The position numbers were made by a program, and so were the translations under genes. Under the pieces are notes generated by a model. The model saw only the letters and a list, made by a program, of their open reading frames with translations. It was not told the origin of the DNA and ran no database searches. Shown here one piece after another: positions 18,040 to 26,206 of a DNA stretch of 38,945 nucleotides (positions are counted from its first letter, which is position 1; every line of letters begins with the position of its first letter). The DNA lies in NCBI RefSeq assembly GCF_000495915.1, contig NZ_AOFQ01000023.1, forward strand, positions 1-38,945, in the 5' to 3' direction. This stretch comes from Stutzerimonas chloritidismutans AW-1 (GTDB lineage Bacteria > Pseudomonadota > Gammaproteobacteria > Pseudomonadales > Pseudomonadaceae).

Positions 18040-19788
18040 ATGAGCAGGATGCGGGAAAATTTCGTCGATAGTATCAGGGCTTGCTGCCCTGAGGACATCC
18101 TAATCTGGGTAGAAAAGCATCCTCCGAAGCGCCGGGCGCCCCTCATCCGCGTTTTTTTCATGATCGCTCACGAACTTGATCCAGAGTGGTATCGGAACCC
18201 TGTAGCAATCACCAATGCTTGCCGCCAATTTCTCTCTCATCGACGCAGTGTAATATCCGAAATTACAGGCAAGCCAATCAAAGAAGTCACCGTCATCTCT
18301 GACTACACCGTCGTTCGTTATTACTTGAATAGGCTTCAAAAAGCCAAAAAGCTACCTAGCAATGCGCTGATCCTACCAGTCCCAAACTCGACAGACGTAT
18401 TCTCAGAAAAAGAATGCAACATTCTTGGCTATCTGACCTTGGAACATGCCATTCAAGCGAGTTCAATGGAAAACGCTCTTAACGAGATTGCCCATCAAAT
18501 CGAAAAACATAGAACTGTTATTCTCTCCAAATGCAAGCGCATTGTAGCAGAGGGTTATGCACGGTTTTTGGAAGTTCCAGGCATGATTCGCAGAAGCGAT
18601 GTGGCTGCCATCCGACTCACAAAAGACAACCTAGATCCTAACCTGAGAGGATCTCGCTCTGGACAACATATAAGCTTTTTCTCACCATCACATCCAAATG
18701 GCTTCAGCAACTCTGTTGCGTACCTAGCCACAGAACAAGACGGTCTATTTACACGCAAATCTTTCCCTGGCGCGCACCACATTTATTCCTGGTCTACTAC
18801 GAAAATAAAATCCTACCTAGGAATTACCGAAGAGTTTGCTGTGGCGGCCATGTGCATCATTATTGACGAACTCGGGATAAATGTTTTCGACTTAGCAAAT
18901 GCCCAAGTCAAGAAAACAAAAGATGGTCAATTTGTCACCATTCGAGAGGATGGCGGCATCACTATCACCACCCTTAAACCCAGGGCTAACAAATTAATTG
19001 AGCGCCACGCACCAAAAGCTATGGACGAGATTGAAATCGATGCAGAAAATATAGACGCCCATACTGCGCTATGGATGCTATTGCAAATGAGAGCCCAGCA
19101 CTCCAAAGCCTTGAATTCCAACTATCTTTTCGTCATGGATGGTTCTAGCCCCACTCGCCACGGGGATGAACACCTCTACCGTATCTTAGACACGAGACGT
19201 AAAAATACTTTCAAAGCAATCATTGATTCGCTGCCTTCATGGGTAGCTGAAGCTAAACCAACCATGCCTAAAATTAGGGTTTCACGGGGACTGCTGAAAT
19301 GGATTGAGAGTGGTGGAGACACTTTGGAAACGACCATTTACCTAGGAAATTCTCTGCTAACAGCCCTGAGAAACTACATCCCACCTTCAATTCAAGAATT
19401 TGTTTACCGAAAGAGAATACGTGACCATCAAAAAATTCAATTACTAATAGCGGAAGACATCTCAGCCCCCTCCCCCCGCATTAAGAATAATAATTACGAG
19501 TATGCCAAGATGCAGTTGATCGAGGCTGTGAATCTTTTAAGAACCAACAGCCGCCACACGACAACCGACAACCCAGGTCAAGTATTCTGTTTCCTTTGCT
19601 CACCAGAAGCAATTGAGTTGATAGTCTCTTACGCGACATATGGGACAGAACAAGAGCTCATCTCGACTTGCAAGAAAATCATCACAAAAATCCAAGACGA
19701 AGGCAGTCGAAAGATGATCAAGCTACTGGCGGACGCTACTCCGATACCAATGAACTTTGAGCTTCTTGAGGTACACGCAAATGAATAA
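18040..19788 (+). CDS. Tyrosine-recombinase-like protein with decayed active site
   Basis: A 582-aa protein, first of the four-gene module, with AGGAA just ahead of the ATG. No standard domain is obvious, but its C-terminal third can be laid against the partner recombinases: P-K-I-R at 410-413 falls where HxxR is expected, then 24 residues later G-N (Asn437) replaces G-H, and Tyr446 keeps the H-x8-Y spacing. So the Arg and Tyr positions seem kept while both His are lost. I infer a structural or regulatory paralogue of a tyrosine recombinase. The residue comparison is by eye. It overlaps the next gene by 8 bp. Confidence 0.55.
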   Translation: MSRMRENFVDSIRACCPEDILIWVEKHPPKRRAPLIRVFFMIAHELDPEWYRNPVAITNACRQFLSHRRSVISEITGKPIKEVTVISDYTVVRYYLNRLQKAKKLPSNALILPVPNSTDVFSEKECNILGYLTLEHAIQASSMENALNEIAHQIEKHRTVILSKCKRIVAEGYARFLEVPGMIRRSDVAAIRLTKDNLDPNLRGSRSGQHISFFSPSHPNGFSNSVAYLATEQDGLFTRKSFPGAHHIYSWSTTKIKSYLGITEEFAVAAMCIIIDELGINVFDLANAQVKKTKDGQFVTIREDGGITITTLKPRANKLIERHAPKAMDEIEIDAENIDAHTALWMLLQMRAQHSKALNSNYLFVMDGSSPTRHGDEHLYRILDTRRKNTFKAIIDSLPSWVAEAKPTMPKIRVSRGLLKWIESGGDTLETTIYLGNSLLTALRNYIPPSIQEFVYRKRIRDHQKIQLLIAEDISAPSPRIKNNNYEYAKMQLIEAVNLLRTNSRHTTTDNPGQVFCFLCSPEAIELIVSYATYGTEQELISTCKKIITKIQDEGSRKMIKLLADATPIPMNFELLEVHANE

Positions 19789-21643
19789 TGAAAAGATCAA
19801 GAATAGCTCTCCATCTACAGCAACCCCCCAAGCGATCCTTCCTAGTTGGATCCACCCCAACTCCTCAAATATGAAGTGGTATCTTCCTCGCACCGGCACC
19901 AAGGTTACAGCTTCGGAAGATCCGAACAGCAGTCGCTATGTAAAGCTTAGCTTTGACTATCAGCTATTTGATGGGTCATCCACATCAGATCTGATATGGA
20001 ATTTATTTGTCAGAGATTTACAATCATCAGCGATAGCCCTCATCGAAAGCTCAAAGTCAAAACGACCGCGCGCATTAGTCGACTTTGTTAGAACGGCCTT
20101 TGAAATTGCCGACCATGTGTATGAAGCCAGACACCGCTTAAATCAGCCCCCTAAAATCGTCACCCTAGCCGATATCACCCTGGAAGACATAAAGACCTTC
20201 CTAGAAGCTCACGACCTCACATTCATGGGCATAAATGCCCTCAATCTCGACACGCAGTTAGGGCCTACTCCAAGAGGCCGCAAAAACATTTTATCCTACA
20301 TTTCAGGAATGCAAATACCACCCATAACACAAAAGATTTTAATCCAAAAACTTAAAAATAACAGATCTGACATCTGTCGGGAATTCACCTGTACGCATTC
20401 AGCAAATGAAGATAATGAAGAGGACACACTCAGTATCTCCACAACCCAAAACAAATGCACTAACTTAACCTACCTACACTCCACTAAAGAATATCAAATT
20501 CACCCCTTTAAGGTTGGAGTGCACGAAATCTCGGATGCACTTAACAGTATGACCGGCAGATTTGTCGAGAAAAACCAAACCCCACTGATGCCTACAAATA
20601 TTGCATTTCACTACATCAGCAATGCGATTGTTTTTCATCGCAATTATGCGCCACACATCCGAGCATATATAAAGCAACTGGACAACTATTACAATAGAGA
20701 AATCATAGAAAAATATGCCGCAAGCACAATTAGATCAAACGTGCACATTTTCAAGAAGCAAACCTTTGAGGCTGTACCAATCCCCAAGGAGCTACAACAC
20801 CTAAACATTAAAACATATGGTAAATGCGGCAGCAGCAGAGGTGGCATTTATTGCAACTCGATTATGCGCGATCACATCTCCACTGACGAACTAATTGATT
20901 TCTACGCTATTACAACACGCATCCTTATTCATACTTTTTCAGCTTGCCGAGTATTGAGTACCGCCTTGCTCGACGCTGACTGTCTTACAATTTCAAAACT
21001 GGATGGCTTGTGGGATCTGAAGCTTAAAATCCCGAAAGCCAGTAACAGCCATGAGCTTGAAATTATAAAGCGCCCAATACCTAAAGTCATTTGGGACTTC
21101 ATTAACGAGTACATAGAGTTTATGGAGGATCGCCACCCAGGCATGACCTCCATCTGGCCCTCCGACTCATTCAAAGGAAAAGATCGCAGTGAAATGACTC
21201 TAATAAAAAAACTGGATCAATACTCCGATTGGATTCAAGTACCTAAGATAGGCGAAACTAGATGGTATGCACGACCTCATCAGTTCAGGCGTTTCTTCGC
21301 CGCCTTTTTCTTCTACCTAAGCGGCAGCACAGAAATTGAACCATTGCGCTGGATGATGGGGCACATTGAACCTAGCGTGACGCTTTACTACGCCAATATC
21401 GCGAACCAGCCCGGTTGGGAGCGAGAAACCTTAGAATTCTTAATAGACTACTTGGAGGGGCATGTAGGCAAAAACGTATTAGTCGACGAAGATCTGCAAG
21501 AAAATTTTGCTGAGTGTGAGCCTGAAATCAAACTTGGCGACCACGCCTTATTATCTGAACACCTTCAAGAACTGGCAAAGCATCGCGAAATAAGACTCCA
21601 AATCATCAACAACAAAAAAATCTTTGTGTACGCGAGTAAATAA
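19781..21643 (+). CDS. Large tyrosine recombinase (module gene 2)
   Basis: A 620-aa integrase with the catalytic set in place: Arg390 (FSACRVLSTALL), H500-x-x-R503 in RPHQFRRFF, His528 in WMMGHIEP and Tyr537 nine residues later. The N-terminal ~370 residues are long for the family and probably bind the element ends. The ATG at 19781 is preferred over 19757 because GAGG lies ahead of it and the 8-bp overlap with gene 1 suggests translational coupling. Codon use and GC are unlike the chromosomal genes to the left. It may correspond to GmtZ of gamma-mobile-trio systems (tentative). Confidence 0.8.
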   Translation: MNNEKIKNSSPSTATPQAILPSWIHPNSSNMKWYLPRTGTKVTASEDPNSSRYVKLSFDYQLFDGSSTSDLIWNLFVRDLQSSAIALIESSKSKRPRALVDFVRTAFEIADHVYEARHRLNQPPKIVTLADITLEDIKTFLEAHDLTFMGINALNLDTQLGPTPRGRKNILSYISGMQIPPITQKILIQKLKNNRSDICREFTCTHSANEDNEEDTLSISTTQNKCTNLTYLHSTKEYQIHPFKVGVHEISDALNSMTGRFVEKNQTPLMPTNIAFHYISNAIVFHRNYAPHIRAYIKQLDNYYNREIIEKYAASTIRSNVHIFKKQTFEAVPIPKELQHLNIKTYGKCGSSRGGIYCNSIMRDHISTDELIDFYAITTRILIHTFSACRVLSTALLDADCLTISKLDGLWDLKLKIPKASNSHELEIIKRPIPKVIWDFINEYIEFMEDRHPGMTSIWPSDSFKGKDRSEMTLIKKLDQYSDWIQVPKIGETRWYARPHQFRRFFAAFFFYLSGSTEIEPLRWMMGHIEPSVTLYYANIANQPGWERETLEFLIDYLEGHVGKNVLVDEDLQENFAECEPEIKLGDHALLSEHLQELAKHREIRLQIINNKKIFVYASK

Positions 21644-21644
21644 T

Positions 21645-22184
21645 ATGAGTCGTTATTCAAAGGGTGAAACTTCAGCAGCCAAGCTTCAGGAGAAGCAAGC
21701 CAAAACACAAAGCCTGATCACCAAAATATTGCTGATTAGAAAAGCAATCGAAGCCCATCAAAGACTTCCTTCCCTAGACGCACTTAAGAGCAAAAGAGGC
21801 ATAACGTTCAAATCCGCCCTTAATTGGTCAGATGCCGACCTTGGAGTTATTTCTTGCTCTTATAATACATCGCGAGAACCCTACAACACTGAATACTCAG
21901 ATCAACTAGCAGCCGCCTTAGAAAAATACAACAACCTCACGCCCGCCACACAAACCCTTCCACCTCAAAAGCGAACAACCCAGCGTTCACAGCAAGAAGA
22001 AATCTCCACTCTAAAAAATCAAGTCGACTACCTCACAAATACATTAGGCGAAGTATACAGGGCGTACATGCAACTGGTTGCTAGAGTCGACGAACACACT
22101 CGCCAGGACCTCAGATATCAGCAAGTTTTGAAAAGCCACACCCTGACACTTGATAGAGCTCATCTCACCTTGGTGAAACCATGA
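21645..22184 (+). CDS. Small coiled-coil accessory protein (module gene 3)
   Basis: A 179-aa charged protein beginning one base after the stop of gene 2. The first ~90 residues are Lys/Ser-rich with an HTH-like KAIEAHQRLPSLDALKSKRG. The segment from about 125 (QQEEISTLKNQVDYLTNTLGE) has heptad-like hydrophobic spacing suggesting a coiled coil. In Tn554-type and gamma-mobile-trio systems a small protein like this (TnpC, GmtX) accompanies the recombinases. No catalytic motif is visible, and the role as accessory DNA-binding or orienting factor is inference. It shares an ATGA overlap with gene 4. Confidence 0.6.
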   Translation: MSRYSKGETSAAKLQEKQAKTQSLITKILLIRKAIEAHQRLPSLDALKSKRGITFKSALNWSDADLGVISCSYNTSREPYNTEYSDQLAAALEKYNNLTPATQTLPPQKRTTQRSQQEEISTLKNQVDYLTNTLGEVYRAYMQLVARVDEHTRQDLRYQQVLKSHTLTLDRAHLTLVKP

Positions 22185-23467
22185 TACATGTAGCAAAAGC
22201 TCCGCGCCTTGACTTCCTTTTTAATCACGGCCGCACCACACCTCCGTCTCTTCCAATGCTTTTTGACTCCCGTGGAAACTTTTGCTGGGAGCTCAATAGC
22301 TACCTTACGAGTATCGGCGGTGGCGCCAACAGCTATGGGGTCCGGCCAGCAATTAAAACAGTGTTCAGCCATGCTGATACTCTAAATGTCTTCCAGAAAT
22401 ACATAGAACGCAAAAAGTTAACCATTCTTGATATCACTGACGAAACCCTTTACGATTTCGTTAAGTACAAACAAAACTCTAGAACGGCAAACTCGACCAC
22501 AATCAAGAAAACTGTCCGACGCATATTAGCTCTATTAGAGCACACGCAAAAAGAAAACAAATTCCAGAACCTATTTACCACTGACCCTCGCGCACATAAT
22601 TTTCAAATTAATGCTACAGAGGATTTCTATAGACTTAACAGACGGACGCCACTGCGTTTTTTAACCCACCCCTGCCTAGACGAACTAAGGGATACTCCGA
22701 CCAAGCTCAAAAGCTTCATAAGAAACAATGAACTGAACGCATGGCATGAAGCAATTCACGACTACACATCCAACCAGTATATAATTGACAGATGGTACAC
22801 CCTTGCCACATTACTCGAACACACAGGCAGCCGAATAGAAGAAACCATTAACATCCCTGCAAGCTCCATTATTAATGCCTATAAAAATAACGGCCCTGTA
22901 ACAAACATCCCCGTCTTAAAAGGAAAATACAAGGGCCACTTACGCCAGGTACTAATACCGAGAACCGAGCTTCAAGAAATCTATAAATTCGTTCTACTCA
23001 CCCGTTCCAACCATCCTCACAGCGAGCTTCACGACAGGATATTCGTTAGCGAAGATACTGGATATCCTCTGGCGCGCACCACCTTTAACTCCTATTACAA
23101 CGTAGTCATCAAGACCTCAAGACACGCAGAACTCCTCAAAGGTATCTCTTATCATAACTTCCGCCATCGGTACTTCACCATATTAGTCGCCAAGAACATC
23201 AGTACGCTTTCAAAAATGTCGAAAGCCAATATTCTAGATGTAGCGATGGCCATCGCTCGCAAAGACTCTTACCATGCATCCAAGAGCACACTCTCTACTT
23301 ATATCCACCTCACACAAGATGCTGAAATACAAGACATCCTGAAAGCAGAACCAAATGCGTCCACGACCCTCCATGCGATCCAAAGCATTGTCGATGCAAC
23401 TGACGACAGATCCCCTGATGAGAAGCTCAAGGCAATAGCGGCATTGATACAAGCCAAGCTCTCTTGA
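22181..23467 (+). CDS. Tyrosine recombinase/integrase (module gene 4)
   Basis: A 428-aa site-specific recombinase with a complete active site: Arg218 (EHTGSRIEETI), a candidate Lys in the following beta-hairpin (VLKGKYKGHLRQV), H325-x-x-R328 in YHNFRHRYF, His365 and Tyr374 (STLSTYIHL). An N-terminal SAM-like core-binding domain covers about 50-150. Its ATG overlaps the stop of gene 3 (ATGA), so the four proteins are probably made in fixed ratio from one transcript. It is a candidate GmtY-like enzyme. A second ATG lies two codons further in (22187). Confidence 0.85.
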   Translation: MIHVAKAPRLDFLFNHGRTTPPSLPMLFDSRGNFCWELNSYLTSIGGGANSYGVRPAIKTVFSHADTLNVFQKYIERKKLTILDITDETLYDFVKYKQNSRTANSTTIKKTVRRILALLEHTQKENKFQNLFTTDPRAHNFQINATEDFYRLNRRTPLRFLTHPCLDELRDTPTKLKSFIRNNELNAWHEAIHDYTSNQYIIDRWYTLATLLEHTGSRIEETINIPASSIINAYKNNGPVTNIPVLKGKYKGHLRQVLIPRTELQEIYKFVLLTRSNHPHSELHDRIFVSEDTGYPLARTTFNSYYNVVIKTSRHAELLKGISYHNFRHRYFTILVAKNISTLSKMSKANILDVAMAIARKDSYHASKSTLSTYIHLTQDAEIQDILKAEPNASTTLHAIQSIVDATDDRSPDEKLKAIAALIQAKLS

Positions 23468-23638
23468 AATGCTACTTCTTCTATTTTCCTAACCCGGTCA
23501 GCGGAAGTGGCATCAAGCGAGAGGGGCATTTGTACTTTTGTACCTTTTCTGGACAGCAATGAATCGGGGTTATGACAATAGCGTGCATTCTACGGCCCTC
23601 CAAATTCGGAGCGCAGTTCCAGAAAAAGGACTCACGCT

Positions 23639-23998
23639 ATGCTCTATCTTTCGGATGTCCAGCCTGCCTATTGCCCTAAGTGCGGCAAACCCATGGAGCC
23701 GAGGCAGCATGGTTGGGAAGCCCAGGATCGTTTCTATAACGCTAAACAGCCTTTTCTCTGCGAATGCGGCGCACGTTATCTTCTCAGGGAGAATGTCGTT
23801 GCCAATGCGCTCGACCATACCGAGTCGGTAGGCGGTGATGCTGGCTTCGACCGTGCTGCTAGAATGGACGTGTTCTCCGAGTTGTACGTGATTCTCGGTG
23901 CTCTCGATGCCCCCGAGGCTGTTCTGGACCAGGTATTAGCCGCAGCCGAAGGTGATTTGTTGCCTTACTCCACGTTGCTCCCATTCGAGAAGGAATAG
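23639..23998 (+). CDS. Small zinc-ribbon-like protein of unknown function
   Basis: A 119-aa protein that I do not recognise. Cys12/Cys15 (CPKC) and Cys41/Cys43 (CEC) look like a small zinc ribbon at the N-terminus. The C-terminal half is acidic and helical (DVFSELYVILGALDAPEAVLD). AAAAAGGA precedes the ATG. The stop codon is immediately followed by the ATG of the next gene, so the pair is one operon. Its GC is higher than that of the recombinase genes, so it is probably cargo of different origin. Confidence 0.65.
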   Translation: MLYLSDVQPAYCPKCGKPMEPRQHGWEAQDRFYNAKQPFLCECGARYLLRENVVANALDHTESVGGDAGFDRAARMDVFSELYVILGALDAPEAVLDQVLAAAEGDLLPYSTLLPFEKE

Positions 23999-24295
23999 AT
24001 GGACAGAATCCATTGGTTTGCCGTTTCAAACCCCGAGCAGAAGCGCTTCCCCGAATGGAGACGCTCTTTTGGCATTAGCGACAACGGCATCGTCTTCGTG
24101 CCGGCAGCGATGGCCGGTGATGACTCGGAGTTGAACGTCATGCTCTGCGCGGCTGCCGAAGGCCAAAGCACAGTCGTTCACCTCGATCACCACTTCGTGC
24201 CCAGCGGCTGGCTCAAGCGCGAGTTCCCCAAGCACTTCGAGCTGATTGAGATCATCGAGGCCCGTGCACAACTGACGCTGTCGGCAGCTTTTTGA
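23999..24295 (+). CDS. Hypothetical protein paired with the zinc-ribbon protein
   Basis: A 98-aa protein that I do not recognise. It abuts the previous gene with no gap, which argues that the two act together. It contains aromatic and acidic segments (RIHWFAVSNPEQKRFPEW; LDHHFVPSGWLKREF), with no membrane segment or signal peptide. A defence or toxin-antitoxin role is possible for an abutting cargo pair but is not shown by any motif. Confidence 0.6.
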   Translation: MDRIHWFAVSNPEQKRFPEWRRSFGISDNGIVFVPAAMAGDDSELNVMLCAAAEGQSTVVHLDHHFVPSGWLKREFPKHFELIEIIEARAQLTLSAAF

Positions 24296-24299
24296 GCAA

Positions 24300-24492
24300 C
24301 ACGAGGTTTGATAACTGACCAATCTTTTTCTTGGGTAAAGCGATAGAACAGGTTCGGCTCGCTAACCACGTACAAATATCCTTCATTATCGATGGTTATA
24401 CCCTCAGCCTGCGGTATGCCCTTCAGCAAGCCAGCAAAACCACGCGCCAAGGAACGGAAGCTCACCACTTTGCCCTCATCCGATTGGCCCAA
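24300..24492 (-). pseudogene. Remnant of an SdiA-regulated-domain (YjiK-like) gene
   Basis: On the minus strand the frame reads GFAGLLKGIPQAEGITIDNE and YLYVVSEPNLFYRF, which is the C-terminal signature of the SdiA-regulated beta-propeller family. No start or N-terminal domain exists to its right, and after YRFTQEKD the frame runs on into unrelated sequence. It is a decayed fragment of about 60 codons. The rest of this ~340-bp interval between 24295 and 24637 holds nothing else except the end of integrase unit 1. Confidence 0.55.
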
Positions 24493-24601
24493 TTACCGAT
24501 CTCACGCGGCCCCGTGCGTTGGCCGTGCTCACCCAGGAAGAGCAAACAGAACCGCTTAGTCGCCGCGTAACCTGACACTGACAGTCCGCTCTTGGCCGGT
24601 T

Positions 24602-24628
24602 AGCGACGGTCTGACTTCGACCGTCGCT
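24602..24628. repeat. 10-bp hairpin at the 3' side of integrase copy 1
   Basis: AGCGACGGTC, a 7-base loop (TGACTTC) and GACCGTCGCT form a perfect stem. The left arm overlaps the terminal inverted repeat. No T tract follows on either strand, so I read it as a recombinase binding site or folded single-strand site and not a plain terminator. It recurs in copy 2 with one change. Confidence 0.6.
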
Positions 24629-24636
24629 ATACATGG

Positions 24637-25257
24637 TCAAACCTCGGTCTGCTCCGCCATTTCCAAGGCGTCATCGACCTCAATCCCGAGGTATCGGACA
24701 GTGCTCTCAAGCTTCGTATGGCCGAGCAGCAATTGAACCGCACGCAGGTTCTTCGTCCTGCGATAGATCAGTGATGCCTTCGTACGTCTCATTGTGTGAG
24801 TGCCATACATGGCTGGATCAAGGCCAATGGCTTTCACCCAGCCTTTGACGATACGGGCGTATTGACGAGTGGAGAGATGGTCAGAGGTATGCAGCCGGCT
24901 CGGAAAAAGGCAGTCCTCGCTGCGGAGCTGGGCTTGATGTATCCAGGCCGCGAGAGCAGACCGTGTTTGCTCAGTGATCTCGAACTGCACTGGCCGCTGC
25001 GTTTTCTGCTGCATCACCATGGCTCGTGATGACAGGTTTTCGCCATGGGCAACGTCGCGCACACGGAGCTTGGTTAAATCGCAGGCTCGCAGCTTGCTGT
25101 CGATGGCTAAATCGAAGAGCGCTAGATCTCGACTTCTCTCGGCGATTTGCAGCCTCACCCGGATTGCCCAGATATCTCTCAGGCGGAGCGGGGCCTTCTG
25201 TCCGACTAATTTTCCTTTGTTCCAGGGCTGATGGCTGTAGGTAGCAATGGTGTTCAT
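24637..25257 (-). CDS. Tyrosine-type integrase (copy 1)
   Basis: A compact 206-aa recombinase, about the size of FimB/FimE, with almost no N-terminal domain. The catalytic Arg is in DSKLRACDLTKLR (about residue 57). H-x-x-R is in GTHTMRRTKAS, the second His in LLLGHTKLE and the Tyr in TVRYLGI near residue 190. The start ATG is preceded by GGAGGAC at a 5-base spacing. About 92% of residues match the second copy at 28381-29001; the C-terminal ~60 residues are identical. It is often seen on Pseudomonas plasmids and islands, as I recall; its target site is not known to me. Confidence 0.85.
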   Translation of the reverse strand: MNTIATYSHQPWNKGKLVGQKAPLRLRDIWAIRVRLQIAERSRDLALFDLAIDSKLRACDLTKLRVRDVAHGENLSSRAMVMQQKTQRPVQFEITEQTRSALAAWIHQAQLRSEDCLFPSRLHTSDHLSTRQYARIVKGWVKAIGLDPAMYGTHTMRRTKASLIYRRTKNLRAVQLLLGHTKLESTVRYLGIEVDDALEMAEQTEV

Positions 25258-25262
25258 GGCAA

Positions 25263-25283
25263 GTCCTCCTGGTGTGGGAGGAC
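25263..25283 (-). promoter_or_regulatory. Hairpin that can hide the integrase ribosome-binding site (copy 1)
   Basis: GTCCTCC and GGAGGAC, 7 bases apart, form a 7-bp stem. On the transcript of the minus-strand integrase the GGAGGAC next to the start codon is one arm, so folding would hide the Shine-Dalgarno sequence. The stem is kept in copy 2 while the loop differs. Confidence 0.55.
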
Positions 25284-25423
25284 AAGGATGGTTGGCCGGA
25301 GCAATGGTCGCTAACCGGCCAAAAGCGGTCGGTCAAAGTCTTATCCTGAGAGGGCGGGCATCTCATGTTGCATGAGGCGATCCAAGCTATGCGGTGAGCC
25401 TGCTGGGCAAGGATGGCTGCCCA

Positions 25424-25774
25424 TCACAGCAATTCGATGCCGAAGCGGCGCATTGCTAGAGCAAACAGGACGAAACATAGGCACGTTGCAAATGCGTAAC
25501 CCGCCAGTGCGAGCCAGAAGCCGAAGCGAGACATTAGGAGCGGGAACATCAACAGCGCCGGTAGCGTGGGGATCACATACCAGAAGGTGTACCAGGCATG
25601 GTTGGCGATCTTCTGTCCCGGCTGATGCTCGATGTGCAGCCAGATCAAGGTCAGCACCGTAACTATGGGCAGGGCGGCGACGATACCGCCAATACGGTCG
25701 CCATGCTTGGCCGCTTCAGATACCAAGACCACCATCAATGCAGTGATCAGGTACTTTGTCACTATCCAGGTCAT
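25424..25774 (-). CDS. DUF3147-family membrane protein
   Basis: A 116-aa protein with four hydrophobic helices (YLITALMVVLVSEAA; IVAALPIVTVLTLIWL; WYVIPTLPALLMFPLL; LALAGYAFATCLCFVLFALA), matching the DUF3147 family of small inner-membrane proteins of unknown role. GGAG precedes the ATG. It starts 29 bp after the stop of the CsoR-type repressor gene and is probably its operon partner. Confidence 0.75.
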   Translation of the reverse strand: MTWIVTKYLITALMVVLVSEAAKHGDRIGGIVAALPIVTVLTLIWLHIEHQPGQKIANHAWYTFWYVIPTLPALLMFPLLMSRFGFWLALAGYAFATCLCFVLFALAMRRFGIELL

Positions 25775-25803
25775 GACGCGCTCCGCGGTGCTGCGAAAGA
25801 AGA

Positions 25804-26091
25804 TCAGAGGTACTTGGTGATCTGTTTGAAGTTGCTCAGCGCGGTGATGTCCCCCTGTTCAGCGGCCGCGAGCGCATGCTCCAGACAGTGATCGATGTGG
25901 TCCTGGATCAAAGTGCGCTTGGCCTGACAGATCGCTTTTTCTACTGCGTGTAGCTGCTGGGCAAGGTCCACGCAGGGGCGACCGGTCTCGATCATGCCGA
26001 CAATGCTGCGCAGGTGGCCTTCGGCACGCTTCAACCTTTTGATGATATCGCTATGACTTTGGTGCTGATGGGCGTGTTCTTGATCGCTCAT
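25804..26091 (-). CDS. CsoR/RcnR/FrmR-family metal-sensing repressor
   Basis: A 95-aa all-helical repressor of the DUF156 family. After a His-rich leader (EHAHQHQSHSD) comes the family core IIKRLKRAEGHLRSIVGMIE. The metal ligands fit the CsoR pattern: Cys in GRPCVDL, His exactly 25 residues later and Cys four after that (DHIDHC). That Cys-His-Cys triad is typical of Cu(I) sensors, while RcnR has His in the last place; the His-rich leader and the neighbours leave nickel/cobalt open. The frame is open to 26208, but MSDQEHAH is the natural start. A G/C-tract operator lies 40 bp upstream. Confidence 0.85.
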   Translation of the reverse strand: MSDQEHAHQHQSHSDIIKRLKRAEGHLRSIVGMIETGRPCVDLAQQLHAVEKAICQAKRTLIQDHIDHCLEHALAAAEQGDITALSNFKQITKYL

Positions 26092-26130
26092 GCCTTGAGT
26101 CCCATGCCTCGATGACTTACGCTTCGATCC

Positions 26131-26149
26131 TATCCCCCCGGGGGGGATA
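26131..26149. promoter_or_regulatory. Probable operator of the CsoR-type repressor
   Basis: TATCCCCCCGGGGGGGATA is a G/C-tract palindrome with AT flanks, the form known for CsoR/RcnR-family operators. It sits between the repressor gene and the divergent metal genes, so it could control both directions. Binding is inferred from pattern and position. Confidence 0.7.
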
Positions 26150-26206
26150 TGGCAAACCGGCCGTTGTCGTCGGGCGGCCAGCCGAATCTGCAATCGAAGA
26201 CACATC

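Larger units (their letters stand above)
17894..23467 (+). mobile_element. Left end and integration module of an island inserted in recA
   Basis: From the recA breakpoint the sequence becomes clearly AT-rich and carries four tightly overlapping genes reading away from recA, three of them recombinase-like. Base composition, the broken host gene and the recombinases together indicate an integrated element. No copy of the recA breakpoint sequence and no 5' recA were seen further right, so the other end lies beyond the window or was lost. The set resembles the gamma-mobile-trio (GmtX/Y/Z) elements; this is memory-based and tentative. The crossover must be near 17890-17895. Confidence 0.8.
24592..25326 (-). 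mobile_element. Small integrase unit, copy 1, with inverted-repeat ends
   Basis: One integrase gene is enclosed by a perfect 16-bp inverted repeat: TTGGCCGGTTAGCGAC at 24592-24607 and its complement at 25307-25322. The right end extends to a 20-bp match with the left end of copy 2 (28332-28351). Hairpins lie just inside both ends of the gene. No other gene is present, so this looks like a minimal self-mobilising unit. Activity is not proven. Confidence 0.65.

Noticed and set aside
23468..23638. Regulatory RNA or promoter between the recombinases and the cargo pair
   Set aside because: Only a short repeated gtac-tttt pattern and no clear hairpin or promoter consensus.
24592..25326. Integron attC-type cassette site
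   Set aside because: No R'/R'' core (GTTRRRY / RYYYAAC) could be recognised with confidence at the ends, and the unit encodes its own integrase.
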